Below are positions 1 through 11,720 of a DNA stretch of 64,000 nt, piece by piece. Source of the stretch: Nigrospora sphaerica (taxonomy: Eukaryota; Ascomycota; Sordariomycetes; Amphisphaeriales; Apiosporaceae); contig JAGVVL010000018.1 in the NCBI GenBank assembly GCA_018287875.1, positions 2,782,501-2,846,500 of the forward strand, given 5' to 3'. Under the pieces are notes generated by a model, which was not told where the DNA came from, did no database searches, and saw only the letters and a list, made by a program, of their open reading frames with translations. The stretch's first letter is position 1; each line of letters starts with the position of its first letter. A program made the position numbers and the translations under genes.

Positions 1-2378
1 CGGGGTGGGCCAAGCAAGCCCAGCAGGAACGAGCCAAGCTATCTTCGTACATACCAACCAGGTCTGCACATTGGGGTGGGGATGTTTCTTTTTTCTGACC
101 GCCACTATGTGTTGTTGTTTACTTAACGCCAGCTGATATGATTCGGGGCTCGTCGTCGTCATCGTCGCTTTCGGGGTCCCCTGACACCCACGATGGCTTG
201 TAGGCAACTCCCGCATCTCGCTGTGCGATTTGCCGTGGGCGAGGTGTGTCTGGGGGGGGCATTCACGGTCCCTGTCTATCCCCCATTCCATGTTACGTAG
301 ATTGGCTCGTACTGGGTCACGCTGACAGCCCAGCAGGGATCCGAAGTAACGGGTGGATGCAGAGGCAGTCGCCCACCTTCTATTCCGAGCAAGTAGAGAT
401 ATAGTCGCCTACTTTGATATAGCAAAAACCTCTTCAGCCGCCAGCAGTACTTATACGGGGGAAAGCGACCGGCATGCGATTGTGTGACATATATGCCTGG
501 AAGGCGAGAGAAAAGAGAGAGAGAATGTGTGTGTGTAAGAAGGAGAGAGAGAGAGGGAATGACTGTGTGTCCGTCCGTCCATTAGTGTGTGCGTGTGCGT
601 ACAACACTGTGCACGCCCTTGCGTAAGGTCCCCTACCCAGGCCCAGGCTTCTCCTCCCGAGAAAGCCGTCCGCATGCGGTGGTCAAACTCAGCTGATACT
701 ACTGGTTCCGGCTGCCGTTGACGTTGCCGCGGCCGCTGCCGCTGCTATGACCCGTAATGAGGTAGGTTGGTTGCATGTACGTCCATCCATACCTACATAG
801 CTCCTACATACATACGTCGATGGGGTACTTCTGCAGTGTCCGAGGCATGCATGTGGCTGTACGGATGGACTTGGATTTATAAACAAGATGCAGACCGGCG
901 GCGACGGGCTTGCGCTGGGTGAAGAGCCGGGGTTGGTTGGCGCGGGCGGCGTTGGGATTTTATTTCAGACAGGCGGCAGCCAGTAGAGCACCGGTAATAC
1001 ATAGGTAGGTCATGTACCTAGAAAACGGGACTGAAGGAGCCTTCTACACCCACACCCACACCAACCCGGACGACGTACTTACGGGCTCCCATCGCGCCAC
1101 GAACGAGCTCCGGCACACACGTTGTTGTGTTGTTTTGCGTCCTTGCTGATGAATGGCTTGCCGTTGTTGTCCACTCCCCCCTTCTGCCGTCAACCCGTTC
1201 GGACTTGGTGCCTGAGCTGGGCTGGTCCGAAAGCCCTGCCTCTCGGCCATCCCCTCGACCCGGCAGCTGACTTGGCCGCTTGCCTGACTAGCCCTCCGGC
1301 CGGCCTCAGAGCTCCTGGGGTCGGCCTGGCTCTTTCTGACTAGCGGCCTCGCCAGCAAACGGGGGAAGACACTCAGGCAGACAGGCGGACCGAGTGACCT
1401 GCATCTCCTGTACATCTAGTTGTGTGCAGGTGCCGTCGGCCAAGTACTTCTCCAACTTCGTACGTTCGTTCAGTACAACTACTACCGTCCGGCTTGGCTT
1501 GACTGGGACCAGGCAAGACACACATACCCACCTCAGATCCATCCGCCCTCATCCACACATCCCATCATCCATATCCACCGTCCGCCATCCACCATCCACC
1601 ATCGAGACTCGGCACCACCAGACCCTGCCCACCCAGCCAGCCAGCCAGCTAGCTAGCTGCTTACAGTAAAGTGTTTGTGGGCAGGCCGGCGCACCTGGTC
1701 GATGCGCACACAGTACCTAGCTTGCGGTACGCCACGCTACCGCGCCATGTACCAAGCTTGGCCTGTTTCTGCCTCTGCTTGGATCTGCTCTCTGTTTGGG
1801 TGCCCCGGGCGAGCGAGGTTCAGCGCAACACCCAACTAAACTTCTGCATTCTTCATCTCCATCGTCCCTCCCCTTCGCCCCCCAAGGCAGCGACGCCCCC
1901 CCTCTCTCCCGTCGCCAGGCCCCATTTTATCTACTCGATTTCCCTCAATTTATCCCGCCCGCCCGCTCGCCCGCCGCCTGCGTCCTCCCACACTCACACA
2001 CACCTACTACCTGTTCACCACCACCACCACGCCTGCTTACCGCTTCGACCTGCTAGCGAACACGCCGCCCAACGCCGACGACAACTTCGAGGTAGAGAAG
2101 GAGAGGAAAGGGCCAAGAGACCGATCCGTTGGAAACACTTTGGCCTCGCAATTTCTGTCTTGACCGACCGAGCCGCTCCCGCTGCATCGGCCAAGGACCA
2201 GCAACCGCCAAAAAAAAAAAACGCTGCGAGAAAACAACGGCTCGTTGGGTCGGAATCGTCGCCGCCGCCACATTCGCTGCATCCCCTCCGCATCCTACGA
2301 CTCATACCGGCGTCATTACTTGCCCGCCATTTCATCATCTGCAACAGCATCCACCCTCCCGACCGCGCTTGGGACACA
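1..2378. other. Intergenic region and probable sts1 promoter/leader
   Basis: No convincing gene is seen. The open frames here are low-complexity. Around 500-610 there are purine-rich GA and GT/CA simple runs. From roughly 1,850 to 2,370 the plus strand is rich in CT and CCC tracts, which is usual for fungal promoters and 5' leaders, so this part probably belongs to the sts1 transcript or its promoter. The long open frame at 1671-2582 reads through this pyrimidine-rich tract with Pro/His/Ser/Arg-rich residues and no recognisable domain. It was not called. Confidence 0.5.
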
Positions 2379-3464
2379 ATGAATGTGCTGCTGTCGCCGC
2401 AGCCTCCATTCTTCCCTCATCAGCACGACTCCACCCGCCGCTCTCCCACACGATCCAGTAAGTCTCTAGCAAGCAAGCAAACAAACAACCCTGCATCGGG
2501 ACCTCGTTTGTCCCTTGGACAGCCGACCGGTTCGAGGTTCCCGCTGCCTACCTCGTCCATCACCATGCCATCAAAACTGTGACGCCTTTCTCTGACCTCG
2601 GCCGCAGTGTCTTCCTACCCCCACAACACCATGTCGAACAACCGGAAACGAAAGGCCGACGACGACGGCGATGAGATGTCGGTATCGCCCATGACCTCCC
2701 CTGCCATACAGAACCGCCAGCTGTCGAGGCCGTCCAAGAAGATTCGTTCCAGCAACGTCGCAGGACGTCCTCTGACCCTCCACCGCCTGCTCGAGACACT
2801 CGACGCTGCCTCACTGCGAAGTGTTCTCCAGCAAATCTGTGAGCGTCAACCCGAGATCGGAGAAGAGGTAGTCAAGAGCGCTCCCAAACCCACAGTCCCC
2901 GGTGCATTGGGTGTTCTGGACGAGTACCAAGCTCGCCTCAAGGCGGCTTTCCCCTATGGCGATGCCAGCTCTGATTACACCTACTACCGGGTCAAGGCCC
3001 CCCTGCTGGCCCTCCTTGATGCCCTGGCCGACTTTACGCCCCAATACCTCCCCCCGACCGAGTCTCAAGCCAACGTATCTCTTCAGTATTTGGATGGTGC
3101 CACCAAGGTGATCCACAATCTGCCCGACTGGGAGAGCCACAACTACCGCCACCACAAGGAGAACGCCTACGACGAGATTTCAAGAGCCTGGGCGCTGGTC
3201 ATCACCGAAGCGGCCAAGCGAGGTGGCGGCTTTGTTCTTCACACGGGCGGCTGGGACCAAATCCTGGCCAAGCACAACCAGCAGTCCGGCGGCCGCTTGG
3301 CGTCAGCAATGAGCGCAATGGCCGACAACCTTGGCTGGGTGGGCGGTCCGGAAGGCGCTCACGAGCAGCCGCAGCAGCAGCAGCAGCAGCAACAACAACA
3401 CTCGATTCTCAACGAACTACTTGCCGGAAACTACGGAGCCCCCGTGCGCGTCGGGCCATGGTAG
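2379..3464 (+). CDS. sts1: Tethering factor for nuclear proteasome, Sts1/Cut8 family
   Basis: Sts1/Cut8 anchors the 26S proteasome in the nucleus. Proposed exons are 2379-2457 and 2608-3464 (311 residues). The 150-nt intron has a GTAAGT donor at 2458 and a CTGAC...GCCGCAG acceptor. Exon 1 encodes a start like MNVLLSPQPP, which I recall from filamentous-fungal Sts1 proteins. If this is wrong, the fallback start is ATG 2631. Visible features are a basic nuclear-localisation-like stretch (NNRKRKADD), a second basic patch (SKKIR), a GRPLTLHRLLETLD block, then the conserved core with SDYTYYRVKAPL and LADFTPQYLPP. The core also has an AYDEISRAW...AAKRGGGF block and GGWDQILAKHNQ-SGG. A Gln tract encoded by CAG/CAA lies near the C-terminus. 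Length and block order fit the family. The family call is strong; the upstream exon is somewhat less sure. Confidence 0.9.
3372..3399 (+). repeat. CAG/CAA repeat encoding poly-Gln in sts1
   Basis: A run of CAG followed by CAA codons encodes about nine consecutive Gln close to the C-terminus of Sts1. Mixed CAG/CAA use interrupts the pure repeat. It could vary in length between strains. Confidence 0.85.
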
Positions 3465-5617
3465 ATGAGCCGCTGATTCGTGCCTTCATGACTCGATTTA
3501 CTATCTCTGGGGCGTCCACCGTCGGGATATGGGCGTATTGGCATTTGGCATGAGCGGAACAACATACCATCATCGGCATTCGCATACAGCCTCACCGCTG
3601 GTACACGAGGGAGCATAATGCACATACCGCATCACGACTATATGAAGTTTTCCGTTTCCTCGACCTCCCGGAGCATCATCGGAGGCGAGCCATGCATAGA
3701 TCAGGGGTTCACGGTTGCGGTTCTGTCAGTTCCACATCATGGGCGTTGGTACACGCCGTTGTTTTCTTTTGTTCACCTGGGCTGCTTTTTCTTTCCCTGA
3801 TTTACTTGATATCCCGCCAAACCCCAGTCCGTGGTTGCTCTGGCAGCCATAGGACTGGGTGGCATTTGGATGACACGGGCGGCGGATCTGTGATTTCAAG
3901 GGCGTCTGCCCTCGGCAATGTAATATCTCGCTTTACGGAGCGTCGATGGTTCTGTACGTCTCTTGACGCGGCGTAAGTGGCGTTTCGGTGGGCTCAATAG
4001 ACATGGTGGTTCTGCAAGCACAATAGAAAGGATCTGAAGATGAATGGTGCCCTACGGCAGACTGTGTTAATGATCTCCCGACTCACACTGCCGGTGGTGG
4101 TGGCCTCGCTTGTGAAAAGCCTTCGTATACATTACAGGTATCCCAATACTGCGCATCATTCCGTAGGTGATGCGGCCATGGCCAGCCGAGCAAAGAGTTT
4201 GCTTCATCGGCTGAAAGAGCCAAGCAAGCAGAGCGTCCCTCCCCCTTTGAAGAACCGGGTGTCGATCTATTTCAAGACATTCAGGGGCTGATCTGATCTG
4301 CTCGAGTCGTTCCTGGTTTGCTTCCAGATCCTCAGCTAGATGCTCGACCCTGTCTGCTGTCGACTGTTTGGTGCTCCACTGGTTCTCACATGTTTGCATC
4401 GGCTATGGGGTTTGCGCATGGCCAACGTTGCAGGCTGGAACGCATGGTATATATGAGTAGGACGGGGCCAGCAACATCGAAAGCGGGGTGCCGCTCCATG
4501 ACAGATAGCTTCTAGAAGAGGAGTGGCTGGCTTTTGTACTTGGATATCTTCGTGCCCATGCCTATGGGTTTTGTGTGTGTATAGAGAGTTGGACCAGGCG
4601 AATCTCGGGCTGATATATACGCAATATATATTGTGTGTGTGTGTGTGTGTGTGTGATGAGGGGGACAGACGGGATATGCTGTTGTAGGTATTGTACCTAT
4701 AAAACGACCATGTGCAGATAGATGTGTGTAGGTAGTAGGTAGGTCTTTGGCTGGCCAACCCCCCCCCCCCCCAGCCGGTATTGCCAATCTGGTGTCATGA
4801 GTTCCATGCCCCCCGGGCGACGATGCCGCCGTTGGCCCTGGAAGGACGAGTGAAAGACAGCCCATCTGCGTTTCCCATTGTCATCTCCCCAGCAGGCAGT
4901 CCGAGGTCCGAGGCGTTGTCTGTTCTGGGGTGGTAAGCTGGTACTTCCTGCTAAGCGAGCCGTCCTGCACCCCGCACTTATACGGGAATGAGTGTGCATC
5001 GTGGCACCACGATACGGTCCCGAGAGAGCAGCCCAGCGCTCGTTGACCGTGCCGGACCCTACCTTTTGCCCGTGCCCGTCGAACCAGGATGAATGCCCGC
5101 TTTTCCCAGCCCCTGATTTTCTGCATGCCCGTCTCCCACACTACCCGCCCAATGGCCCAGCCAGCCTGGCAGCCATTCCCTGTTCTCCAACCCCACCCCG
5201 CGGGGGGAGGTCTTGGAGTAGACGTCACGGGCGGCCGTTTGGGCGTTGGGGATGCCCTTTCTCCCCCCCCCCCAGCCATGCAGCTGCGCCGCTCATATAC
5301 ATCAGAGAAGCCGCGAATGCCCGAAAACTCCGGCACCGGCCATGCACGACGTGACTCGGACTGGCACAGTGCTGTCAGCTTGCTTCTAGCCCCCTGACGA
5401 CTTGGATTTACGCTGCCGCAAGCTGGAATACGCATGGGCGAGCTGAATTGCGCTTAGCCGGCTCCCAACTTGGCGACATGAGCAGCTCGCCTGCGAGGTC
5501 CGGCGAGCCGGTCAGGCAAATCATGCTTAGCGGCTCCGAGCACTTCATGACGTGCCCCCCGCAGCGCTGAGGACGGAAGGAGCGGGAGGTACAATCACGA
5601 CGCTGGCGAGGAGGAAA
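3465..5617. other. Intergenic region between sts1 and the lipase gene
   Basis: No gene is supported. Notable sequence is a TG dinucleotide run at about 4632-4655, an uninterrupted C tract around 4760-4772, and C-rich stretches near 5,260. Open frames on both strands are short and without recognisable motifs. Confidence 0.5.
4632..4655. repeat. TG dinucleotide microsatellite
   Basis: About twelve uninterrupted TG units, directly after an AT-rich ATATATA stretch. It lies between genes. Confidence 0.85.
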
Positions 5618-5624
5618 TATAAAT
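5618..5624 (+). promoter_or_regulatory. TATA-box-like element of the lipase gene
   Basis: TATAAAT lies about 120 nt upstream of the proposed lipase ATG at 5740, a plausible distance for a fungal core promoter with a short leader. Confidence 0.45.
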
Positions 5625-5739
5625 CGAGGGCCTGCGTCGGACGGCCGGCTTCGGTGATGCGAGGCACTCTATCCCTCCAGCGCGCACATTGTCCGGGTCT
5701 CCGCAAGAAAAGCCCGCCCCTTGCTCTTCCCCCGTCATC

Positions 5740-7218
5740 ATGTTACTTCCGGCCGTCCTGTCCGCCGTCGTTCCCCTCCTGCTGGGCGCCTGCTTGGCCG
5801 CCCCGTCCCACGCGCGGCACGGGGCGCGCGGGGTAGTCGACCCGTCGGAACCCCTGGTGCCGAGCCGGGACCCGTGGTACACGGCGCCGACGGGCTTCGC
5901 GGCGGCGGCGCCGGGGGCCGTGCTGCGCGTGCGGCCGGCGGCCGGCGACCTCGCGAGCCGCGCCGGCGCCGCCGCCGTTTATAACATTCTCTACCGCACC
6001 ACCGACAGCCGCTACCGGCCGGCCTGGGCCGTCACGACGCTCTTCGTGCCGCGGGCGCCCCTTGTCGCCGACGCGCCGGCCGGCGGCGCCGGCGCCACCG
6101 CGCTGCTGTCGTACCAAATCCCCTACGACTCGGCGAGCGTCGACGCCAGCCCCAGCTACGCACCCCTGCTTTGGGCCAACGACAAGGCCGTGGCCGATAT
6201 CACCGAGTCTCTCGACCAGGGCTGGTATGTCTCGGTGCCTGACTACGAGGGGCCCCTGGCGTCCTGTAAGTCGGCCTGCTTTGCTACCACCACCTCCCCC
6301 ACCTGCCCCTGACGGTACGGCCGCAACGGGACCCCCTCCTTTTTTGTTCTGCCAGTCTAACCTGTGGGCCCTTTGCCCAACCCAGTCTCGGCCGGCGTCC
6401 AGTCGGGCCACGCCACCATCGACGCCGTTCGCGCCGCTCTCGCCTCGGGCTTCGGGCTCGCCGACGCGTCGGCTGTGCGCTACGCTATGTGGGGGTACTC
6501 GGGGGGCGCGCTGGCCAGCGAGTGGGCGGCGGAGCTGCAGGTGCAATACGCGCCCGAGCTGACGTTTGCCGGGGCGGCGCTGGGCGGGTTGCCGCCGGAC
6601 CCGCTGGCCGTCTTCGAGGCGTGCTCGGGGCGGGCGTGCGCCGGCCTGCTGCCGGGGGCCTTGCTCGGCATGGTGAGCCAGTTCCCCGAGGCCGAGGCGT
6701 ACGTCATCTCGCAACTCAAGCCGACGGGCCCGCGCAACGCGACGACCTTCCTCTCGGTGCGCGAAGGCGCGCGGTCCGTCGGCGAGGTGGCGGCCGCCTT
6801 CGTCGGGCAGGACATCGGCGACTACTTCGTCAACGGCGACGCCGTGCTCGCCGACGCGCGCCTCCAACACATCATCAACACCGACGGCCGCATGGGCTAC
6901 CACGGCCGGCCCGCCATGCCGCTCTACGTCTACCACGCCGTCCGCGACGAGGTGACGCCCGTCGCCCTCACCGACGCCCTCGTCGCCCGCTTCTGCGCCG
7001 TCGGCGTCCCCATCACCTACGACCGCCTCACCCTCGGCAACCACAGCCAGGGCAGCGCTAGCGCCCGCGCCGCCGCCCTCGCCTTCCTGCGCCGCGTCCT
7101 GTCCGGCGTCGACGCGCCGCCCCCCGCCGGCTGCGTCACCACCGACCGCGCCTTCAACACCAGCGAAGCGGCACGGAAGCGGAGCCCCGATGCCGTGCCC
7201 CTCTGGCCCATGGACTGA
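5740..7218 (+). CDS. Secreted triacylglycerol lipase, fungal LIP family
   Basis: A predicted extracellular lipase/esterase of the Candida-type secretory lipase family. Exons are 5740-6265 and 6386-7218 (452 residues). The 120-nt intron starts GTAAGT and ends CCCAG. The join gives GPLASF-SAGVQSGHA, a usual family block. The N-terminus has a hydrophobic signal peptide ending near ACLAAP. The likely catalytic triad is Ser214 in GYSGGA, Asp363 in VRDEVTP and His395 in GNHSQ. YQIPYDS and VPDYEGP are also family-like. Codons are extremely GC-rich, so long false frames occur on the opposite strand. ATG 5740 was chosen over the upstream frame start because the signal peptide begins there. Substrate range cannot be told from sequence. 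The enzyme probably acts outside the cell in lipid scavenging. Confidence 0.9.
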
Positions 7219-7281
7219 AAGGACGATGAAGGAGAGACAATCCCGGGAGGAGGGAGAGAAGGGCCTTTGGGTGCTATGGGA

Positions 7282-7287
7282 AATAAA
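7282..7287 (+). terminator. Poly(A)-signal-like AATAAA after the lipase gene
   Basis: AATAAA lies 64 nt downstream of the lipase stop in an AT-rich pocket. Fungal poly(A) signals are loose, so this is suggestive only. Confidence 0.35.
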
Positions 7288-8259
7288 TCCAACTATATTC
7301 AATTGTTATTGTCATATATCTAGTGTCCCTACCCTCCCTAAAGCCGGCTCTCGCCGGCTGTGGGGATCATCTAGTACTTATATAGACAGTCACCAGTATA
7401 TGCATGCTCTTTTGTCCCAATTCCGCGCCGTGGCTGGGGGACGAGGAGACGGACTCACTACGACTTCTGAGGCGGGCCTATGAATATGGATTTGCAGACG
7501 AGGCGTTGGGACGGACTTCCACGACAGATTCTCTTACCACTGGGCTCACTTGACGTACCCCCTATCCACCAGGCTCGACGGTAACCAGGGGTTACGCTGA
7601 CCGACAGATGGACATGGTTTTCGCTGGCGGAGCATTTTCATGCCGCCCAAGAGGACGTTGAACCAATCGATCACGAATGCGCGTGCCGAGAGATGCGGGG
7701 TAGCACGGACGGGGAGGTCATTCTGTCCAAGCATTTTGCCGCGGACGGACTGGGGGGCTTATTTATTCCCTCTCCTTCCTGGGCTTTCTCGTGACGCCAT
7801 CGCGCACGGCTGGGCTGAGCGGCCGGAGGAGAGCTCGGCTGCCCCTCCTACTACTACGGAATGAGCCGCAGACGCGTAGGGGGTGCACTGTTCCCCTTGT
7901 TGCCCGACTCGGGACGGGATTTGGGTGTTGGTGGTGGGTTGGCAGCCAGAGTCGTCGGCTCCAGTTTCCCCGGATCGCACCCCATATGAATGATCATCGT
8001 CCCTCTTTCCCCGCCTTTTCGGCGGTACGTCCCGGATTGGGCCTTGGGGCTTTATCCTCTTTCGCCCATGATCCGTCACCGCGGAGGTCGAGATGAGCCC
8101 ACGGCCTGGAAATCAGAGGCTGGGCAGAACCGGGGTCCGCCTGCAAATGGGCTGATCCGATGGGTTCGCGGGGCACGATGATGCACGACCGGACGGTAGC
8201 ATCATCCATGGCCCATGTTTATGAACCCGCCGTCGTCTGCGGGCGTGTGTTTTTTCTTG
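7288..8259. other. Intergenic region between the lipase and GH79 genes
   Basis: No gene is supported. Short frames on both strands lack motifs and codon bias. The right end is the GH79 promoter. Confidence 0.5.
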
Positions 8260-8267
8260 TATAAATA
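8260..8267 (+). promoter_or_regulatory. TATA box of the GH79 gene
   Basis: A TATAAATA octamer lies 95 nt upstream of the GH79 ATG. It matches the consensus well and stands out in GC-rich surroundings. Confidence 0.6.
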
Positions 8268-8354
8268 GGTCGGGAGAGGCATGGGCTTCCGCGTCACCCT
8301 CCCGCCAGCATTCTACTGACAGAAGAACAGGCTTCGATCACCGCCTGCCACGCC

Positions 8355-10201
8355 ATGTCTCCCCGACTGTCGCGCCTCCTGCTTCCGCTGGCCGTCGCCG
8401 GCCGCGCCGTCGCCCAGGACGTCTCGTTGGAGGTGGGCGAGGACCTCGAGACGCGGCTGCTCGTGCGCGATGTGATCGGCTACAGCGTCGAGCCCGTCTG
8501 GGTCGACAACTACATCAGCACACCGCTGGCCGCCAACCTGCTGGGCCTCATCGGCAAAATCACGGGGAAGCCGCCGCCGATCCGGGTGGGCGGCAACACG
8601 GCGGACCAGACGTACCTCTACAGCTCGCTCTCGACGGGCAACGACTCGGTCGCCAGCCCGAGCCCGGCGACGGCCAAGACATTCAACATCACGCCCGCCT
8701 GGTTCGACACGTGGGCCGACTACTTCCCCGAGGGCACCGATCTCATCTACACGCTCAACTTCGCCGTCAACGAGTCGGCCTGGGCCAACGCCGTCGCCCA
8801 GGCCGAGGCCGTCCACGCGTCCCTGGGCAGCAAGCTCACCATGCTCGAGCTGGGCAACGAGATCGACCACTTCATCAACAAGGGCTGGCGGGGCCCCAGC
8901 TGGGGCGTGGCCGAGTACATCGACCAGTTTCGCAACCTGACGGGCCAGATCGTCGCGTCCGACTGGTACCGGGGGCTGGCGCAGCCGCCCAAGATCCAAG
9001 CTGGCGTGTTTGCGGACCCGCCGTGGGTGCACGATCAGGTATTTGTTCATGGGCATCTGGTCCAGGCCCTTGCCAAAATAAGTAATGTACTGATACATGT
9101 CCCCAGCACGACGAGATCGACGACTTCAGCATCGCCAACCTGACGGGCCACGGGGCCGGCAACATCACGGAGCGCAAGGCCGACAAGGACATCATCGGCA
9201 GCTACTCGGTGCACCTGTACCCCCAATCGACGTGCGACACGGCGCGCTGGCACCGTATGCGGCTCGACCTGCTGTCGGACCACGCCGTCCTCTGGCAGAA
9301 CGTGTCGCAGTACGGGCCGCAGGTCGCCGCCGCCGACGCGGCCGGGGCGCCGCTCGTCATGGGCGAGACGAACTCGGTCTCGTGCAGCGGCAAGAGCGGC
9401 ATCAGCGACACCTTCGGGGCGGCGCTGTGGACCGTCGACTACGTGCTCATGGGCGCCGCCCTCGGCATCCAGAAGACCTACTTCCACCTGGGGGCGCGCA
9501 GCGAGTACAGCGCCTTCACGCCGCGCGCCTACACCCTCAAGAACGAGACGCTGGTGCCCGGCATCCGGCCCAACTGGTACAGCCACTACTTCGTCGCGCG
9601 CGTCGCCGCCGCCGGCGACGCCGACGCTCCGCTCCGCGTGGCGGCGCTGCCGGGCGCCAACTCGAGCTCGCTGAGCGGCTACGCCGTCTTCGCCGGCGAC
9701 GGCCGGCCGGCGCTGCGCAAGCTCGTCTTCGTCGACCTCGGCGTCTGGAACGGCACCGAGGGCCTCAGCAACCCGTCGACGCTGCGCGCCACCGACGGCG
9801 CCGCCGCCTACTTCAGCCCCGGCCCGCGCCCCGCCCGCACCCTCGAGGTCGCGACGCCGTGGTGCGCCGGCCGCCGCGCCCGCGTCGTCCGCCTGCGCGG
9901 CCCCGGCACCAACGCCAAGAGCGCCGTCTCCGTCGCCGGCCTCGCCTTCGACCCCGCCACCGGCCAGCCCCTCCCGGCGCCCGGCGAGCCCGAAGGGGAG
10001 GAGCTCCTCCCCGTCGGCCCCGGCGGCCGCTTCAACCTCACCCTGCGCCGCGCCGAGGCCGTCCTGCTCGAGATGGACGGCGCCGCCGACTGCCCGCCCG
10101 CCGACGAGTCCGCCGCCGCCGTCCCCGCCCCCTGGCGCCCCGCCCCCTACGCCACCGTCGCGGCCCTGCTCGCCGCCGTGCTCGCCCTCGCGCTTGCGTA
10201 G
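8355..10201 (+). CDS. Glycoside hydrolase family 79 (beta-glucuronidase-like), secreted, possibly GPI-anchored
   Basis: Predicted exoglycosidase of the fungal GH79 family, members of which release glucuronic or 4-O-methylglucuronic acid from glycans such as arabinogalactan. Exons are 8355-9038 and 9107-10201 (592 residues), separated by a 68-nt phase-0 intron (GTATTT...CCCCAG). The signal peptide ends near AVAQ. The block PPIRVGGNTADQT follows. Glu169 in LELGNEID is the likely acid/base and Glu315 in VMGETNSVS the likely nucleophile, the two-Glu pattern of a retaining clan-A enzyme. The C-terminal part is the beta-sandwich region typical of GH79. The last 20 or so residues are almost all Ala/Leu/Val after a Pro-rich spacer with a small-residue patch. 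This suggests a GPI-attachment signal, which is inference. Exact substrate is unknown. Confidence 0.88.
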
Positions 10202-10297
10202 AAAGCGGGCGGTCCGGGTGCCGGATGGGGTTGCCTGCAGGTGGCAGTCCGTGTATCGTAAATGTGTATCACCTAGCTATCTAAAACAATGGCCCAA

Positions 10298-10303
10298 AAT
10301 AAA
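10298..10303 (+). terminator. Poly(A)-signal-like AATAAA after the GH79 gene
   Basis: AATAAA lies 97 nt after the GH79 stop, in the first AT-rich stretch downstream of the gene. Confidence 0.35.
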
Positions 10304-11329
10304 AGTTGTCCTTTGTTACACCTATTTCTTGTGCTTTTTACATTTGTACGGGGCAGCACAGGCGCCTGCGGAAAGCGCCCGAAGAGCGGAAGAGGAGTGG
10401 AGGGATGGAAAAGAAGAGTGCGCACGATAGGGAGTATTTTCGCCATCCCCAGAAGTTGTAGAACTACCCCATGAGCCGTAGAACCCAGTAGCCACGGCCG
10501 ACTTGCGGGAGCGGAGCGGCCACTAGCACGTACGTCTCGTTCCCTACACGTGGATCGAGAGCAATCGTTGCCGTGCCAGCCCCTGTTCAAAGGTAGGTAA
10601 CCAAGGTAACCATAGATACCAAGGCGGGCGGCTGGCTGGAGGCCCCGACCGGCCTATTCTACAGCATGGTCCCGCGGTAAGCCCGTAGATTATCTCCAGC
10701 AAAAAGAAAACCCCGACGGAAAAGCGCCATTGCTGTCTGATCTGATGTACGCGCTCCCCTTCGTCGGAGCGACGAGAGGTAACCTTTTGCCCAACGGCCA
10801 ACCCCCCAGAATAGCTGCCTCACAACTCCGTCTGCCATACATCCCCAGCCCTGACCGGCCGCGGCCCGGAGCCACTCTACCACATCTCTATGTCGCCTGC
10901 TTGAGCTGAGGTGTCTTTCCTCTCATCACCGCGGCAGGCGCTTCTGACGATGGCATGGTCACTCAAGCCATGGATAGAGGCGCAACCTCAAAGGAAGGGA
11001 TAAAGTGGAAGGGGGTAGGGTGCATGTAACGTTCGGCGGCCCCAATCGACGTAGGCTGAACGAGCCGGGCAAACATGACAGCGCCACGTTCCAATATGGG
11101 AGCTTACGAACGTGTTCCATCCGCAGCTCGTGCGAGGCGCGCGAACCCAACTGGTGATTTCTGCCTCCCGGGCCGCCCTCGCCGCCCTCGCCGCGCACCC
11201 GCCCTGGCGGCTATCCTGCATGCGACCCTCCCCCCCGCCCGTCCCGGCCGCACACGCAAGGGGCAGACAACCGGAAGGCTATTTCGAGAACACGAGCAAG
11301 GGGCCAACCAACCCCCCTTCTTCAGGTCG
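10304..11329. other. Intergenic region downstream of GH79
   Basis: No gene is supported. Open frames on both strands are short, Arg/Pro-rich shadows of GC-rich sequence. Confidence 0.45.
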
Positions 11330-11720
11330 GCGAGTGCCTTTGTCCCCCGGAGGCGGGTTCCGGGTCACGCACGCGACTCACTAGGTAGACGTCACCTGCG
11401 CCGTGGGGCGTCGTCTCGATGGCCGAGCAGGCGTACTGGTTGCCGCTCGGGTCGATCAGAACCGGCGTGAGGACTCCTCGGAGCATTCTACCCCGTATGT
11501 ACACGCAGACGACGTACACGGTGAACTTTATGTTTTGGTCGCCGGGGAGGAGGGAACGCATATACCAAAACCTCCCTCGGGTTTAGAACGCCGCCGCCGT
11601 CGACGACGTGCCCGAGCGCCAGCCTGCACAAGACCGTCACCCTCACGCGGCCCTACGCCACCGTGACGGTGACAACGTTGGTAACGAGTACGATGCACCT
11701 GACGGGTACAGTCACGCTCG
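11330..11720. pseudogene. Possible decayed coding fragments on opposite strands
   Basis: Two short stretches look coding by codon pattern but belong to no complete gene. On the minus strand, about 11,380-11,490, a frame reads ...LIDPSGNQYACSAIE..., with nearly every third position G or C, and is followed by a good GTGAGT donor-like site. On the plus strand, about 11,600-11,725, a Thr/Val-rich frame reads ...RPYATVTVTTLVTST..., like the mucin-like segments of fungal cell-surface proteins, and then stops. Neither has a convincing start, partner exons or domain. They may be relics, or small exons of a gene I could not assemble. Confidence 0.25.

Noticed and set aside
1671..2582. A 303-codon open frame upstream of sts1
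   Set aside because: It is Pro/His/Arg/Ser-rich, covers a CT-rich leader and the proposed sts1 exon 1 and intron, and has no motif. It is best explained as untranslated leader read by chance.
5743..7302. A 519-codon minus-strand open frame opposite the lipase
   Set aside because: It is a mirror of the GC-rich lipase coding sequence (runs of Gly, Arg, Val, Ala), with no domain and spanning the lipase intron.
9097..10284. A 395-codon plus-strand frame inside the GH79 gene
   Set aside because: It is an Arg/Pro-rich alternate frame of GH79 exon 2. The GH79 frame carries the catalytic motifs.
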